Origin: PALSA-607 sp036510735
GTDB lineage: Bacteria; Actinomycetota; Actinomycetes; Acidothermales; Acidothermaceae
Assembly: GCA_036510735.1 (NCBI GenBank)
Contig: DATCDK010000093.1
Coordinates: 1 to 37,432, forward strand
DNA length: 37,432 nt
Direction: 5' to 3'
Made by a program: the position numbers and the translations under genes. Shown piece after piece: positions 20,875 to 30,564 of this stretch. Below the pieces are notes generated by a model, which saw only the letters and a program-made list of their open reading frames with translations, was not told the origin of the DNA and searched no databases. How positions within the stretch are numbered: position 1 is the stretch's first letter; every line of letters starts with the position of its first letter.

Positions 20875-22317
20875 CTAGCTGTAGGCGGGGGCGTCGGTTT
20901 CGATCGTGTCGCCGATTCGGTGGACGCGCAGGGTGTTGGTCGAGCCGGTCACGCCGGGTGGGCTGCCCGCGACGATGACGACTAGTTCGCCGAGCTGGCA
21001 GCGCTCGAGGTCGAGCAGGGCTCGGTCGACCTGGCGCACCATCTGGTCGGTGTGGGAGACCGGGGGCACCAGGAAGGTCTCGACTCCCCAGGTGAGCGCA
21101 AGTTGGTTCCGGGTGGAACCGACCGGGCTGAACGCGAGTAGCGGGATCGCCGACCTGTACCTCGAGAGCCGACGCGCACTGTCGCCGGTCTCGGTGAACG
21201 CCACCAGGTACCGCGCCCCGAGGTCAGCCCCAACTTCGGCGGCCGCGTGCGCGATCGCACCGCCCTTGGTCCGTGCTTTCCCGACGACTCCCGGGATCGT
21301 GTCGAGGGCACCGTCTTCGACGGTGGCGATGATGCGGGCCATCGTTTCGACGGCGAGCGTGGGGTGCGCTCCGACGCTGGTCTCCCCTGACAGCATGAGC
21401 GCATCGGCCCCGTCGAGCACGGCGTTGGCAACGTCGGACACTTCGGCCCGCGTCGGCCGCGACGCCCCGATCATCGTCTCGAGCATCTGGGTGGCCACGA
21501 TGACCGGCTTCGCGTTTCGCCGGGCCAGCGCGATCGCCCGCTTCTGTACCAGCGGGACCTGTTCGAGCGGCATCTCCACTCCGAGGTCGCCGCGCGCAAT
21601 CATGAAGCCGTCGAAGGCCTCCATGATCTCCTCGAGGCGGTCGACCGCCTGAGGCTTCTCGATCTTGGCGATAACAGGAACCCGCCGACCTTCTTCGTCC
21701 ATGATCTTCGCGACGTCGGCAAAGTCGTCGGCCGATCGCACGAACGACAGCGCGATCATGTCGGCGCCGATCCGCAATCCCCAACGGAGGTCGTCGACGT
21801 CTTTCTCGCTCATGGCGGGTACTGACAAAGCTGCGCCGGGCACATTGATCCCCTTGTGGTCGGAGATCGTGCCGCCTTCGATCACCATCGTGACGACCCG
21901 CGGGCCATCAACCGCGACGACCTCCAAGCAGACACGGCCGTCGTCGATCAGGATTCGCAGGCCGGGGTGGACGTCGCCGGGCAGCCCGGCGTACGTCGTC
22001 GAAGCAAGCACTTTGCTGCCGGGAACGTCCTCGGTGGTGATCGTGAACTCGGCGCCGGCAGCCAACGTCACCGGCCCGCTGGCGAGCCGACCAAGCCGGA
22101 TCTTCGGGCCTTGCAGGTCGACCATGATGCCGACCGCCCGGCCGCTGGCGTCGGACGCCGCACGCACCAGCTCGTAGACCTGCTCGTGATCGGCGTGTGT
22201 GCCATGGCTGAGGTTCAGCCGCGCGACGTCCATGCCCGCATCGACGAGAGCTCGAATCGCCTCCGGCGAGTAGGTCGCCGGCCCCAAAGTGCAGACGATC
22301 TTTGCCCGGCGACTCAT
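20875..22317 (-). CDS. pyk: pyruvate kinase
   Basis: Pyk converts phosphoenolpyruvate and ADP to pyruvate and ATP, the final step of glycolysis. The 480-residue protein has RRAKIVCTLGPAT at the N-terminus, ARLNLSHGTH (ATP and metal site), MVDLQGPKIRLG, the lid domain from about 70 to 170, VIAKIEKPQAV with the catalytic Lys, FMIARGDLGVEMP (metal-binding), ATQMLETMI, and LMLSGETSVGAHP. The C-terminal regulatory domain runs from about 350. It begins with ATG and lies 52 bases below gltD on the same strand, so it may be read from the glt transcript or its own promoter. Confidence 0.98.
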   Translation of the reverse strand: MSRRAKIVCTLGPATYSPEAIRALVDAGMDVARLNLSHGTHADHEQVYELVRAASDASGRAVGIMVDLQGPKIRLGRLASGPVTLAAGAEFTITTEDVPGSKVLASTTYAGLPGDVHPGLRILIDDGRVCLEVVAVDGPRVVTMVIEGGTISDHKGINVPGAALSVPAMSEKDVDDLRWGLRIGADMIALSFVRSADDFADVAKIMDEEGRRVPVIAKIEKPQAVDRLEEIMEAFDGFMIARGDLGVEMPLEQVPLVQKRAIALARRNAKPVIVATQMLETMIGASRPTRAEVSDVANAVLDGADALMLSGETSVGAHPTLAVETMARIIATVEDGALDTIPGVVGKARTKGGAIAHAAAEVGADLGARYLVAFTETGDSARRLSRYRSAIPLLAFSPVGSTRNQLALTWGVETFLVPPVSHTDQMVRQVDRALLDLERCQLGELVVIVAGSPPGVTGSTNTLRVHRIGDTIETDAPAYS

Positions 22318-22369
22318 ACCGTCAGCCTAAGGCGGGAGCCAGGCCTACCGGCCGTCGGCACGCTGGCGG

Positions 22370-23830
22370 TCAGGTGAGCGGCCGGGCGGTCGACTTGATG
22401 GGCACCGGAAGCCGGTCGAGCCCGGTGAGGAAATGGTCGACCGACGATGCCGCCGCACGGCCCTCGGCGATCGCCCAGACGATCAGCGACTGGCCGCGGC
22501 CGGCGTCACCGGCGACGAACACGCCGGGCACATTGCTCGCGTAGGACGAGTTGCGCGCGAGGTTGCCGCGGCTGTCGAGGTCGAGTCGGAACTGTTCGGC
22601 CAACGCGCGTTCAGGGCCGGTGAATCCCATCGCGAGCAGCACGAGTTCGGCTGGAATCTCGATTTCCGTGCCGGCAATCGCCTCGACCCGCCCGTCGGTC
22701 ATCACGACCTCGACGACCCGCAGAGCGCGCACATTGCCGTCTTCGTCGGCAAGGAACTCCTCGGTGTTCACAGCGAACTTGCGTTCGCCTCCCTCTTCAT
22801 GTGCAGAGGAGGTGCGCAGCATCAGTGGCCATGTCGGCCACGGTGTGATGGCGGCGCGACTCCCGGGCGGCTGCGGAAGGATCTCGAGTTGCGTAATCGA
22901 CGCAGCGCCCTGCCGGTGTGCGGTGCCTAGGCAGTCGGCGCCGGTGTCGCCGCCGCCGATGATGATGACGTGCTTGCCGGCCGCGGTGATCGTCGGTTCG
23001 ACGAGGTCGCCCTGCTGCACGCGATTCGCGATCGGCAGGTACTCCATCGCCTGGTGGATACCACCGACGTGCCGCCCGGTGATGGGCAGATCCCGAGCCA
23101 CAGTCGAACCGATCGCGAGCACGATGGCGTCGTAGCGAGATTTCAGTTCGCGTGCAGTGAGATGGACGCCGATCTCCACCCCCGGCCGGAACCGGGTGCC
23201 TTCCGCCGACATCTGCGCGAGCCTGCGGTCGAGAACGGCCTTCTCCATCTTGAATTCCGGGATGCCGTAGCGCAGCAGGCCGCCGATGCGATCGGCGCGT
23301 TCGTACACGGCGACCGTGTGGCCGGCGCGCGTCAACTGCTGCGCCGCGGCCAGGCCGGCGGGACCGGAACCAACGACGGCTACGGTGTTTCCGGTCTGCC
23401 TGCCAGGCACTTGCGGCGTCACCCAGCCGTCGTCCCACGCACGGTCAGCAATCTCATGCTCGACCTGCTTGATAGCGACCGAACCACCCGTCTGCGACGG
23501 ATCGATCGCGAGCACGCACGCGGCCTCGCACGGTGCCGGGCATAGTCGCCCGGTGACTTCAGGAAAGTTGTTGGTTGCGTGCAGACGCTCAGCGGCCTCT
23601 CGCCAATCCTGCCGCCAGACCAAGTCGTTCCACTCGGGAATCAGGTTCCCTAGAGGGCACCCGTTGTGACAGAACGGAATACCGCAGTCCATGCATCGAC
23701 CAGCCTGCTTTTCCAGGCTGGCGTGCGGAAAGGGGTAGTAGACCTCGTTCCAATCCATGATGCGGACGTCGACGGGCCGGGTCTGTGCGGTCTCGCGGGC
23801 TGTTGTCAGGAAGCCCTTCGGGTCAGCCAT
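22370..23830 (-). CDS. gltD: glutamate synthase small subunit
   Basis: GltD is the NADPH-dependent beta subunit of glutamate synthase; it passes electrons from NADPH through FAD and two 4Fe-4S clusters to GltB. The 486 residues match the family. The N-terminal cluster-binding part has GRCMDCGIPFCHNGCPLGN and GRLCPAPCEAACVL. Next come the FAD motif VAVVGSGPAGLAAAQ, GGLLRYGIPEFKMEK, the NADPH-binding IIIGGGDTGADC, and the ending GVFVAGDAGRGQSLIVWAI. The ATG giving MADPKGFL is chosen because homologues start here; it lies inside the last codons of gltB (8-base overlap), so the subunits are translationally coupled. The frame continues upstream in antisense-like, Ser/Arg-rich noise. Confidence 0.98.
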   Translation of the reverse strand: MADPKGFLTTARETAQTRPVDVRIMDWNEVYYPFPHASLEKQAGRCMDCGIPFCHNGCPLGNLIPEWNDLVWRQDWREAAERLHATNNFPEVTGRLCPAPCEAACVLAIDPSQTGGSVAIKQVEHEIADRAWDDGWVTPQVPGRQTGNTVAVVGSGPAGLAAAQQLTRAGHTVAVYERADRIGGLLRYGIPEFKMEKAVLDRRLAQMSAEGTRFRPGVEIGVHLTARELKSRYDAIVLAIGSTVARDLPITGRHVGGIHQAMEYLPIANRVQQGDLVEPTITAAGKHVIIIGGGDTGADCLGTAHRQGAASITQLEILPQPPGSRAAITPWPTWPLMLRTSSAHEEGGERKFAVNTEEFLADEDGNVRALRVVEVVMTDGRVEAIAGTEIEIPAELVLLAMGFTGPERALAEQFRLDLDSRGNLARNSSYASNVPGVFVAGDAGRGQSLIVWAIAEGRAAASSVDHFLTGLDRLPVPIKSTARPLT

Positions 23831-26800
23831 GCGACGCCGCCATGATCTGCTCGTTGACATCGAGGCCCTCGTGCTCGGCTTTCGCGCGCGCTGCGAGCAC
23901 CCGCTTGTAGTCGCGCGGCATGATCTTCGAGAACCGATCGATTGCCTTCGACCAATCAGCAAGCATCTCCGCAGCCAACCGCGAGCCTGTCTCGTCGGCG
24001 TGCCTGCGCACGAGGTCAAGCACGACGTCGCCGTCTGTGACGTCCAGAGGTTCGATCTCGACCATCTCGGTGTTGACCCGTGCAGCGTCGAGATCGAAGG
24101 CGTAGGCGATGCCGCCGGACATGCCGGCCGCGAAGTTGCGCCCCGTCGTTCCGAGAACGACGACGAGACCACCCGTCATGTATTCACAGCCGTGGTCACC
24201 AACGCCCTCGACGACCGCGCTCGCTCCGGAGTTACGAACGCCGAAACGTTCACCTACCACCCCACGAACGAACGCCTCGCCAGAGGTCGCGCCATACAAC
24301 AGGACGTTGCCGGCGATGACGTTGCTTTCAGCCGGGAACGAGGCGTCGTCGGCAGGGCGAACGATGATGCGCCCACCCGACAATCCCTTACCCACGTAGT
24401 CGTTTGCGTCACCAACAAGCCGCAGCGTGATGCCGCGAGGCAAGAAGGCACCAAAGGACTGGCCCGCCGAACCGGTGAAGGTGATGTCGATGGTGTTGTC
24501 GGGAAGGCCCTCACCCCGATAGCGCTTCGTCACCTCGTGGCCGAGCATCGTGCCGACCGTGCGGTTCACGTTGCGGATCGGAATCTCGAACTTCACCGGG
24601 GTGCCCTCGTTCAACGCGCCTTCGGCCAGTGCGATCAGCGTGTTGTCGAGCGCCTTCTCCAAGCCGTGGTCTTGGCCCACCATGTTCCGGCGCGGTTCGC
24701 TGCGATCAACCGGGACGTGCAGGATCGGTGCGAGATCAAGACCGCTTGTCTTCCAGTGCTCAATCGCGTCGGTGGTGTCGAGGAACTCGACCTCGCCAAT
24801 CGCCTCCGAAATGCTGCGGAAGCCCAACTCAGCAAGGTATTCGCGCACTTCTTCGGCGATGAACTCGAAGAAGTTCACCACGAATTCGGGCTTGCCGCTG
24901 AACCTCTTGCGCAACACAGGGTTCTGCGTTGCCACGCCGACCGGACACGTGTCGAGGTGGCACACGCGCATCATCACGCAGCCGGACACGACTAGTGGCG
25001 CGGTCGCAAAACCGAACTCCTCCGCACCGAGCAGCATCGCGATAACGACATCGCGACCGGTTTTCAACTGACCGTCGGTCTGGACGACGATCCGCTCGCG
25101 CAAGCCGTTCGCGATCAGCGTCTGCTGCGTTTCAGCAAGACCGAGTTCCCATGGGCCGCCTGCGTGCTTCAGCGAGGTAAGCGGAGCCGCACCGGTACCA
25201 CCGTCGTGACCAGAGATCAGGACGACGTCGGCGTGCGCCTTCGCGACTCCGGCGGCGACCGTGCCGACGCCGACCTCCGCAACGAGCTTGACGTGCACCC
25301 GCGCCCCAGGGTTTGCGTTCTTCAGGTCGTGGATCAGTTGCTTCAAGTCTTCGATCGAATAGATGTCGTGATGCGGCGGCGGTGAGATGAGTCCGACCCC
25401 TGGCGTTGAGTAGCGCGTTTTCGCGATCCACGGGTAGACCTTGTGACCCGGAAGCTGGCCGCCCTCGCCCGGCTTCGCACCCTGCGCCATCTTGATCTGC
25501 AGGTCGTCGGCGCCGGTGAGGTACTCGCTCGTGACACCGAACCGACCACTCGCCACCTGCTTGACCGCGGAACGCCGGTTGTCGTAAAGCCGATCGGCGT
25601 CCTCGCCACCTTCGCCGGTGTTTGAGCGGGCGCCGAGCGAGTTCATCGCAATGGCGAGGTTCTCGTGCGCTTCGCTGCTGATCGATCCGTAGCTCATCGC
25701 ACCTGTCGAGAACCGCTTCACGATGGCGGAGACCGGCTCGACCTCGTCGAGTGGCACCGGCGGCCGCAAACCGGTGCGCAGCTTGAAAAGACCGCGCAAC
25801 GTCATGAGCTCGCGTGACTGGTCGTCAACCAACCTGCTGTAGTCCTTGAAGAGCTCATAGCGACCTGTTCGAGTCGAGTGCTGCAGCCGGAACACAGTCT
25901 CCGGGTTGAACAGGTGCGGCTCGCCCTCGCGACGCCATTGATAGTCGCCACCGATTTGCAACCGTCGGTGTGACTGCTGCACGCCACCCATCGGGTAGGC
26001 ATGCGTGTGCCGCGACTCGACCTCGTTGGCAATAACATCAAGACCGACGCCACCCAGCTTCGACGACGTGCCGGTGAAGTAACGGTCGACAACGTCGTGG
26101 GAAAGGCCGAGGGCTTCGAACACCTGAGCGCCCGTGTACGAGGCGACCGTCGAGATACCCATCTTCGACATCACCTTCAGCACGCCCTTGCCGAGAGCCT
26201 TCACCAGGTTGTGCACCGCGGTGTCGCCATCGATGCCGGTGATCGCTCCGGTGCGGGTCATGTCCTCGACGGTCTCCATCGCCAGATACGGGTTGACCGC
26301 CGCTGCGCCGTACCCGATCAGTAGCGCGACGTGATGTACCTCGCGCACATCGCCGGCCTCGACGATCAGGCCAACCTTCGTGCGCGTCTTCTCTCGAATC
26401 AGGTGATGATGCACGGCGGCGGTCAGCAGCAGAGACGGGATCGGTGCACGCTCGCGGTCTGAGTCGCGATCAGACAACACGATGATGCGAGCACCGCTGT
26501 CGATAGCAGCCGAAATCTCGGCAGCGATCTCGCTGAGCCGGTGCTCGAGCGCCTCTCCCCCGCCATCGACGTCGTACAGACCGCGCACGACGAACGGCGC
26601 GAGACCCGGCAAGTCACCGTCGTCGTTGACGTGCAAGATCTTGGCTAGCTCGTCATTGTCGATCACCGGGAACGGCACGACGATCTGCCGACACGAGATC
26701 GGGCCCGGCTCAAGCAGGTTCTGTTCGGGCCCGATCGCACCAGCGAGCGACGTGACGAGCTCCTCGCGGATGGCGTCGAGCGGCGGGTTGGTGACCTGCG

Positions 26801-28328
26801 CGAACAGCTGGCTGAAGTAGTCGAAAAGCAGCCGCGGCCGAACGGACAGCGCGGCGAGTGGGGTGTCGTTACCCATCGATCCGATCGGTTCTGCAGCGGC
26901 GCTCGCCATCGGAGCGAGCAGGATTCGCAGCTCCTCCTCGGTGTAGCCGAATGTCTGCTGACGACGCAGCACCGACTCGTGCGAGTAGCTGATGTGCTCG
27001 CGGTCGGGCAACTTCGGGAGCTTCAGCAACCCTGCGTGCAACCAGTCGTCGTAAGGATGTTCGGCCGCAAGCTCCGACTTGATCTCGGCGTCATCGACAA
27101 TGCGGCCAGCCGCCGTATCGACGAGAAACATCCGGCCAGGCTGCAGACGGCCCTTACGGACGATCGACGCAGGATCGATGTCGAGCACGCCGACTTCGCT
27201 TGCGAGTACGACAAGACCCGTATCGGTCACCCAGTAACGGGCGGGTCGAAGACCGTTGCGGTCAAGCACGGCACCGATCAGGGTGCCGTCCGTAAATGTC
27301 ACGCAGGCTGGCCCGTCCCACGGTTCCATGACACTCGCGTGGAATTCGTAGAACGCCCGCCGCGCGGCGTCCATCTCGGTGTTCTTCTCCCACGCCTCGG
27401 GGATCATCATCAAGACGGCGTGCGGAAGCGACCGACCACCCAGATGGAGGAGTTCGAGCACCTCGTCGAAGCTCATCGAGTCGCTGCCACCGGTCGTGCA
27501 GATCGGGAACAGTTGCTCGAGGTCGCCGGGAATCAGGTTGCTCGCGAGCAGGCTTTCGCGCGCGCGCATCCAGTTGCGGTTGCCCTTGATGGTGTTGATC
27601 TCGCCGTTGTGTGCGATGTACCGGTACGGGTGCGCAAGCGGCCAACTCGGGAACGTGTTCGTCGAGAACCGGGAGTGCACGAGTGCGAGTGACGACGCGA
27701 ATCGTGGGTCGGACAGGTCGGGAAAGAACGGCTCCAACTGCGGCGCCGTGAGCATGCCTTTGTAGACGAGCGTCCGTGCCGACAACGACGCGAAATACAC
27801 CTCGATCTCGCGCTCGATCCTCTTCCGCGCGCGAAAGACCATGCGCTCAAGAGTCATACCCGTCAGCGTCGGGTCGTTCGCCGCGACGAACACCTGCCGG
27901 AAGCGCGGCATCATTGCCCGTGCGCTCGGACCAGGGATTTCCGGGACGACGGGAACTTCGCGCCAGCCGAGCAACCGAAGGTCTTCGTCGGCGACGATAC
28001 GCTCTATACCGGCGACCGCGTTCCCAGCGGCAAAGTTGTCGATGGGCAGGAAGGCGATGCCGACGGCGTAGGCGCCCAAGGCCGGCAACGGAAAATCGAC
28101 GACGCCACGAAAGAAAGCGTCCGGGATCTGGGTAAGCAAGCCGGCGCCGTCGCCGGTGTCAATCTCGCGGCCGGTAGCGCCACGGTGTTCGAGGTTGCGC
28201 AACGCGGTGAGGGCATTCGCGACGACGTCGTGGCTACGGCCACCAGCAAGATCAGCGACGAACGCGACACCGCACGCGTCGTGTTCGAATGCGGGGTCGT
28301 ATAGCCCACCAGTCGTTGGACTCGACAT
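23823..28328 (-). CDS. gltB: glutamate synthase large subunit
   Basis: GltB hydrolyses glutamine and channels the ammonia onto 2-oxoglutarate to make two glutamates. It has 1501 residues. The class II glutaminase nucleophile is Cys19 in FEHDACGVAFVADL, so an 18-residue propeptide is removed. Then follow the central domain, the FMN synthase domain (SYGSISSEAHENLAIAMN, GAKPGEGGQLPGHKVYPWIA, VLISGHDGGTGAAPL), the 3Fe-4S cysteines 1117, 1123 and 1128 (CVMMRVCHLDTCPVG), and the C-terminal beta-helix with repeated G-x-x-G (KGLSGGRIIV, YMTGGLVVVLG). The start is ATG with GGGAGAG just upstream; 22 upstream codons are unsupported. The 172-base gap above it holds its promoter. gltD follows with an 8-base overlap. 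Confidence 0.98.
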   Translation of the reverse strand: MSSPTTGGLYDPAFEHDACGVAFVADLAGGRSHDVVANALTALRNLEHRGATGREIDTGDGAGLLTQIPDAFFRGVVDFPLPALGAYAVGIAFLPIDNFAAGNAVAGIERIVADEDLRLLGWREVPVVPEIPGPSARAMMPRFRQVFVAANDPTLTGMTLERMVFRARKRIEREIEVYFASLSARTLVYKGMLTAPQLEPFFPDLSDPRFASSLALVHSRFSTNTFPSWPLAHPYRYIAHNGEINTIKGNRNWMRARESLLASNLIPGDLEQLFPICTTGGSDSMSFDEVLELLHLGGRSLPHAVLMMIPEAWEKNTEMDAARRAFYEFHASVMEPWDGPACVTFTDGTLIGAVLDRNGLRPARYWVTDTGLVVLASEVGVLDIDPASIVRKGRLQPGRMFLVDTAAGRIVDDAEIKSELAAEHPYDDWLHAGLLKLPKLPDREHISYSHESVLRRQQTFGYTEEELRILLAPMASAAAEPIGSMGNDTPLAALSVRPRLLFDYFSQLFAQVTNPPLDAIREELVTSLAGAIGPEQNLLEPGPISCRQIVVPFPVIDNDELAKILHVNDDGDLPGLAPFVVRGLYDVDGGGEALEHRLSEIAAEISAAIDSGARIIVLSDRDSDRERAPIPSLLLTAAVHHHLIREKTRTKVGLIVEAGDVREVHHVALLIGYGAAAVNPYLAMETVEDMTRTGAITGIDGDTAVHNLVKALGKGVLKVMSKMGISTVASYTGAQVFEALGLSHDVVDRYFTGTSSKLGGVGLDVIANEVESRHTHAYPMGGVQQSHRRLQIGGDYQWRREGEPHLFNPETVFRLQHSTRTGRYELFKDYSRLVDDQSRELMTLRGLFKLRTGLRPPVPLDEVEPVSAIVKRFSTGAMSYGSISSEAHENLAIAMNSLGARSNTGEGGEDADRLYDNRRSAVKQVASGRFGVTSEYLTGADDLQIKMAQGAKPGEGGQLPGHKVYPWIAKTRYSTPGVGLISPPPHHDIYSIEDLKQLIHDLKNANPGARVHVKLVAEVGVGTVAAGVAKAHADVVLISGHDGGTGAAPLTSLKHAGGPWELGLAETQQTLIANGLRERIVVQTDGQLKTGRDVVIAMLLGAEEFGFATAPLVVSGCVMMRVCHLDTCPVGVATQNPVLRKRFSGKPEFVVNFFEFIAEEVREYLAELGFRSISEAIGEVEFLDTTDAIEHWKTSGLDLAPILHVPVDRSEPRRNMVGQDHGLEKALDNTLIALAEGALNEGTPVKFEIPIRNVNRTVGTMLGHEVTKRYRGEGLPDNTIDITFTGSAGQSFGAFLPRGITLRLVGDANDYVGKGLSGGRIIVRPADDASFPAESNVIAGNVLLYGATSGEAFVRGVVGERFGVRNSGASAVVEGVGDHGCEYMTGGLVVVLGTTGRNFAAGMSGGIAYAFDLDAARVNTEMVEIEPLDVTDGDVVLDLVRRHADETGSRLAAEMLADWSKAIDRFSKIMPRDYKRVLAARAKAEHEGLDVNEQIMAASHG

Positions 28329-28500
28329 GGCTCTCCCGTCGCCTGCTGCTCCTGTGCAGACACGACGCTGAGCGCCGCTGCCTTGCACGTTCAACAGGGA
28401 CGACGTTGGCCCTGACCCATGCTTGCATTACTCGTGCCAAATCTCACGCGCAATACGGCCACAGATTAGCGCATGAGCGGGTTGGGTCCTCCTGGGCGAC

Positions 28501-29235
28501 TCAGGTGATGTGGGTGCCGATGGCGGCACCGACGGCAAATGTGACACCAGCCGCAACGGCTCCCAGCACCAGCTGGCGCATACCTCCGTACCACCACGGA
28601 CGCCCGGTGATGCGAGCGACGACGGTTCCGGCCAGCAGCAACGCAAGCCCAGCGACGATCGCCGCAGGCCACAGCGCAGATGCGCCGAACACAAACGGCA
28701 GCAGTGGGAGTGCCGCGCCGATCGAAAACGATACGAAAGACGACCCGGCGGCTAGGTAGGGCGAGGGCAAGTCGCCGACGGAAACGCCGAGCTCTTCACG
28801 CGAGTGGATCTCGAGCGCCTGATCGGGGTCGCGAGACAACTGCTTCGACACTTCGAGCGCCAGCGCGCGGTCGACGCCGCGGGAGATGTAGAGGTCGGCG
28901 AGTTCGGCTTGCTCGGCCGCGGCGTTGTGTCGCAACTCATACCGCTCGACCTCAATCTCGGCCCGCGCCAAGTCACCTTGCGAAGCAACCGAGACGTACT
29001 CACCGACAGCCATCGAGAATGCACCCGCGACCAAGCCACCGAGGCCGCTCAGGATCATTAAGTGGCGCGACGCTTGGGCACCGGAGAAGCCGGAGATCAG
29101 TGAGAAGTTGGAAATCAGGCCGTCCATCGCGCCGAAGACAGCAGGTCGCAGCCAGCCGCCGGTGACATCGCGGTGGTCGTGATGAACCTCCGGGCGCGGC
29201 TGGGCCGCGGCGATCTCATGGTGTCCTGTGGTCAC
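28501..29235 (-). CDS. VIT1/CCC1-type metal transporter
   Basis: The 244-residue membrane protein belongs to the VIT1/CCC1 family, which moves Fe2+ or Mn2+ out of the cytosol. Visible are a His-rich N-terminus (TTGHHEI, EVHHDHRD), the first helix LRPAVFGAMDGLISNFSLISGFSG with its conserved Asp, GLVAGAFSMAVGEYVSVASQ with the family's metal-site Met/Glu region, a cytoplasmic Glu-rich helical domain (ARAEIEVERYELRHNAAAEQAELADLYISRG) that in relatives collects metal, and three further helices ending in GAAIGTHIT. The GTG start overlaps the lgt stop as GTGA, with a perfect GGAGGTGA ribosome site inside lgt, so it is coupled to lgt. Metal specificity is not determined. Confidence 0.93.
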   Translation of the reverse strand: MTTGHHEIAAAQPRPEVHHDHRDVTGGWLRPAVFGAMDGLISNFSLISGFSGAQASRHLMILSGLGGLVAGAFSMAVGEYVSVASQGDLARAEIEVERYELRHNAAAEQAELADLYISRGVDRALALEVSKQLSRDPDQALEIHSREELGVSVGDLPSPYLAAGSSFVSFSIGAALPLLPFVFGASALWPAAIVAGLALLLAGTVVARITGRPWWYGGMRQLVLGAVAAGVTFAVGAAIGTHIT

Positions 29236-30551
29236 GATTCACCTCCGTGACTGGGCGGCAGCTCCGCTCCGACGGCCACCTCATCCACATTCTCATCCGC
29301 GGGCTCGGCTTCCTCCACATTCTCATCCGCAGGCTCGGCTTCATCCGCAGGCTCGGGCTCAGGTTCCGCCGCGAGCTCGACGACCTCCTCAGGCTCCACA
29401 ATCTCCCCCGGCTCAGTCGCCTTGACTGGGCGGAAGAGGAGAGCGACGTCCATCGCGGGATCAAGCGCATCGATCGGTTCGGTGGCAACCATGGGTTCAG
29501 GGTCATCAGGCGGATCGACCACATCGGCGGACTCGCTGGTAGCCGAGACGTCGGACGCGGGCGCCTCGCCGGCCGAGTCCGCAGGCGAACCCACAGCCGA
29601 ATCGATGGACGTCTCGGCAGCATCGCCACCGCGCACGAGGACGACTTCACGACCGGGATGGCGTCGTGCCGACACCAGGTATCCGATGACACCAGCGAGG
29701 ACGATCGCGATGCTCGTCCAGTCGTTGAGTCGCAGCCCGTAGAAGTGGTGCGCGGGGTCGATCCGCAGCGCCTCGACCCAGCCGCGACCCACGCCGTAGA
29801 TAACGAGGTACAGCGCGAACACCCGGCCGTGGCCCAGCTTGTACTTGCGGTCGAGCAGGATCAGGGCGATCGCGGTGCCGATATCCCAGATCGACTCGTA
29901 CAGGAACGTCGGCTGAAAATAGCCGTACACGTTCGTAAAGACACCGGAGTGGCACTCGGCCTGGACTGCGCTGGGCTCGTACGGACTAATCCCATTCGGG
30001 CCCGGTAGTACGCCGCACTGATGCGCAGCATCGATGCGCACCGACCACGGCAACGAGGTCGGCCGACCGTAGAGCTCCTGGTTGAACCAGTTTCCCCAGC
30101 GGCCAATCCCTTGAGCCAGCACGAGGCCTGGTGCAATGGCGTCGGCGATCGGCGGCATCAGCACTCCGCGGCGACGGCACGCGATGAGAACACCGAGACC
30201 GCCAAATGCGACCGCCCCCGGAATGCCCAGACCGCCCTTCCAGACCTCGAGCGAGCGAATCGGGCTGCCGCCCTTGCCGAAGTAGGTCGACCAGTCCGTG
30301 GCGACGTGATAGATCCGGCCACCGACCAAGCCAAACGGCACCGCCCAGGTCGAGATCTCGTTGATCACACCAAGGGCACCGCCCCGGGCGCGATAGCGCC
30401 GGTCGGCCAGTATGGCTGCCGCGAAGATCCCGATGATGATGCAGAGTGCGTAGCCGCGAATCGGAACCGGACCAAGATGCCAAACGCCGTCGCTTGGGCT
30501 CGGGATGTAGTCGTGCAGCGAGTGAAGGGCTGGCAAGGCGGTCGTCGTCAT
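29232..30551 (-). CDS. lgt: prolipoprotein diacylglyceryl transferase with acidic tail
   Basis: Lgt moves diacylglycerol from phosphatidylglycerol onto the lipobox Cys of lipoproteins, the first maturation step; substrates in this window would include the two lipoproteins and LivK. The catalytic core (about 1-310) has seven helices, with HLGPVPIRGYALCI, LVGGRIYHV, EVWKGGLGIPG, the signature GIGRWGNWFNQELYGRPT (Arg151, Asn154, Glu159) and GVGRGWVEALRID. A C-terminal tail of about 120 residues is acidic and Pro/Ala-rich, ending in a duplicated EAEPADENV segment, so total length is 439 against about 290 in E. coli. Mycobacterial Lgt also has a long tail. ATG 13 bases after the trpA stop is used; a GTG one codon upstream is possible. 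Confidence 0.96.
   Translation of the reverse strand: MTTTALPALHSLHDYIPSPSDGVWHLGPVPIRGYALCIIIGIFAAAILADRRYRARGGALGVINEISTWAVPFGLVGGRIYHVATDWSTYFGKGGSPIRSLEVWKGGLGIPGAVAFGGLGVLIACRRRGVLMPPIADAIAPGLVLAQGIGRWGNWFNQELYGRPTSLPWSVRIDAAHQCGVLPGPNGISPYEPSAVQAECHSGVFTNVYGYFQPTFLYESIWDIGTAIALILLDRKYKLGHGRVFALYLVIYGVGRGWVEALRIDPAHHFYGLRLNDWTSIAIVLAGVIGYLVSARRHPGREVVLVRGGDAAETSIDSAVGSPADSAGEAPASDVSATSESADVVDPPDDPEPMVATEPIDALDPAMDVALLFRPVKATEPGEIVEPEEVVELAAEPEPEPADEAEPADENVEEAEPADENVDEVAVGAELPPSHGGES
29284..29343. repeat. two tandem 30-bp units in the lgt tail
   Basis: Two near-identical 30-base units (29284-29313 and 29314-29343; two base differences) encode successive copies of the acidic segment EAEPADENV(E/D)E, and a truncated third copy follows. 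The unit is a multiple of three, so copy number can vary without breaking the frame. It is a candidate site of strain-to-strain length variation. Confidence 0.85.
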
Positions 30552-30564
30552 CACTGATACGACG

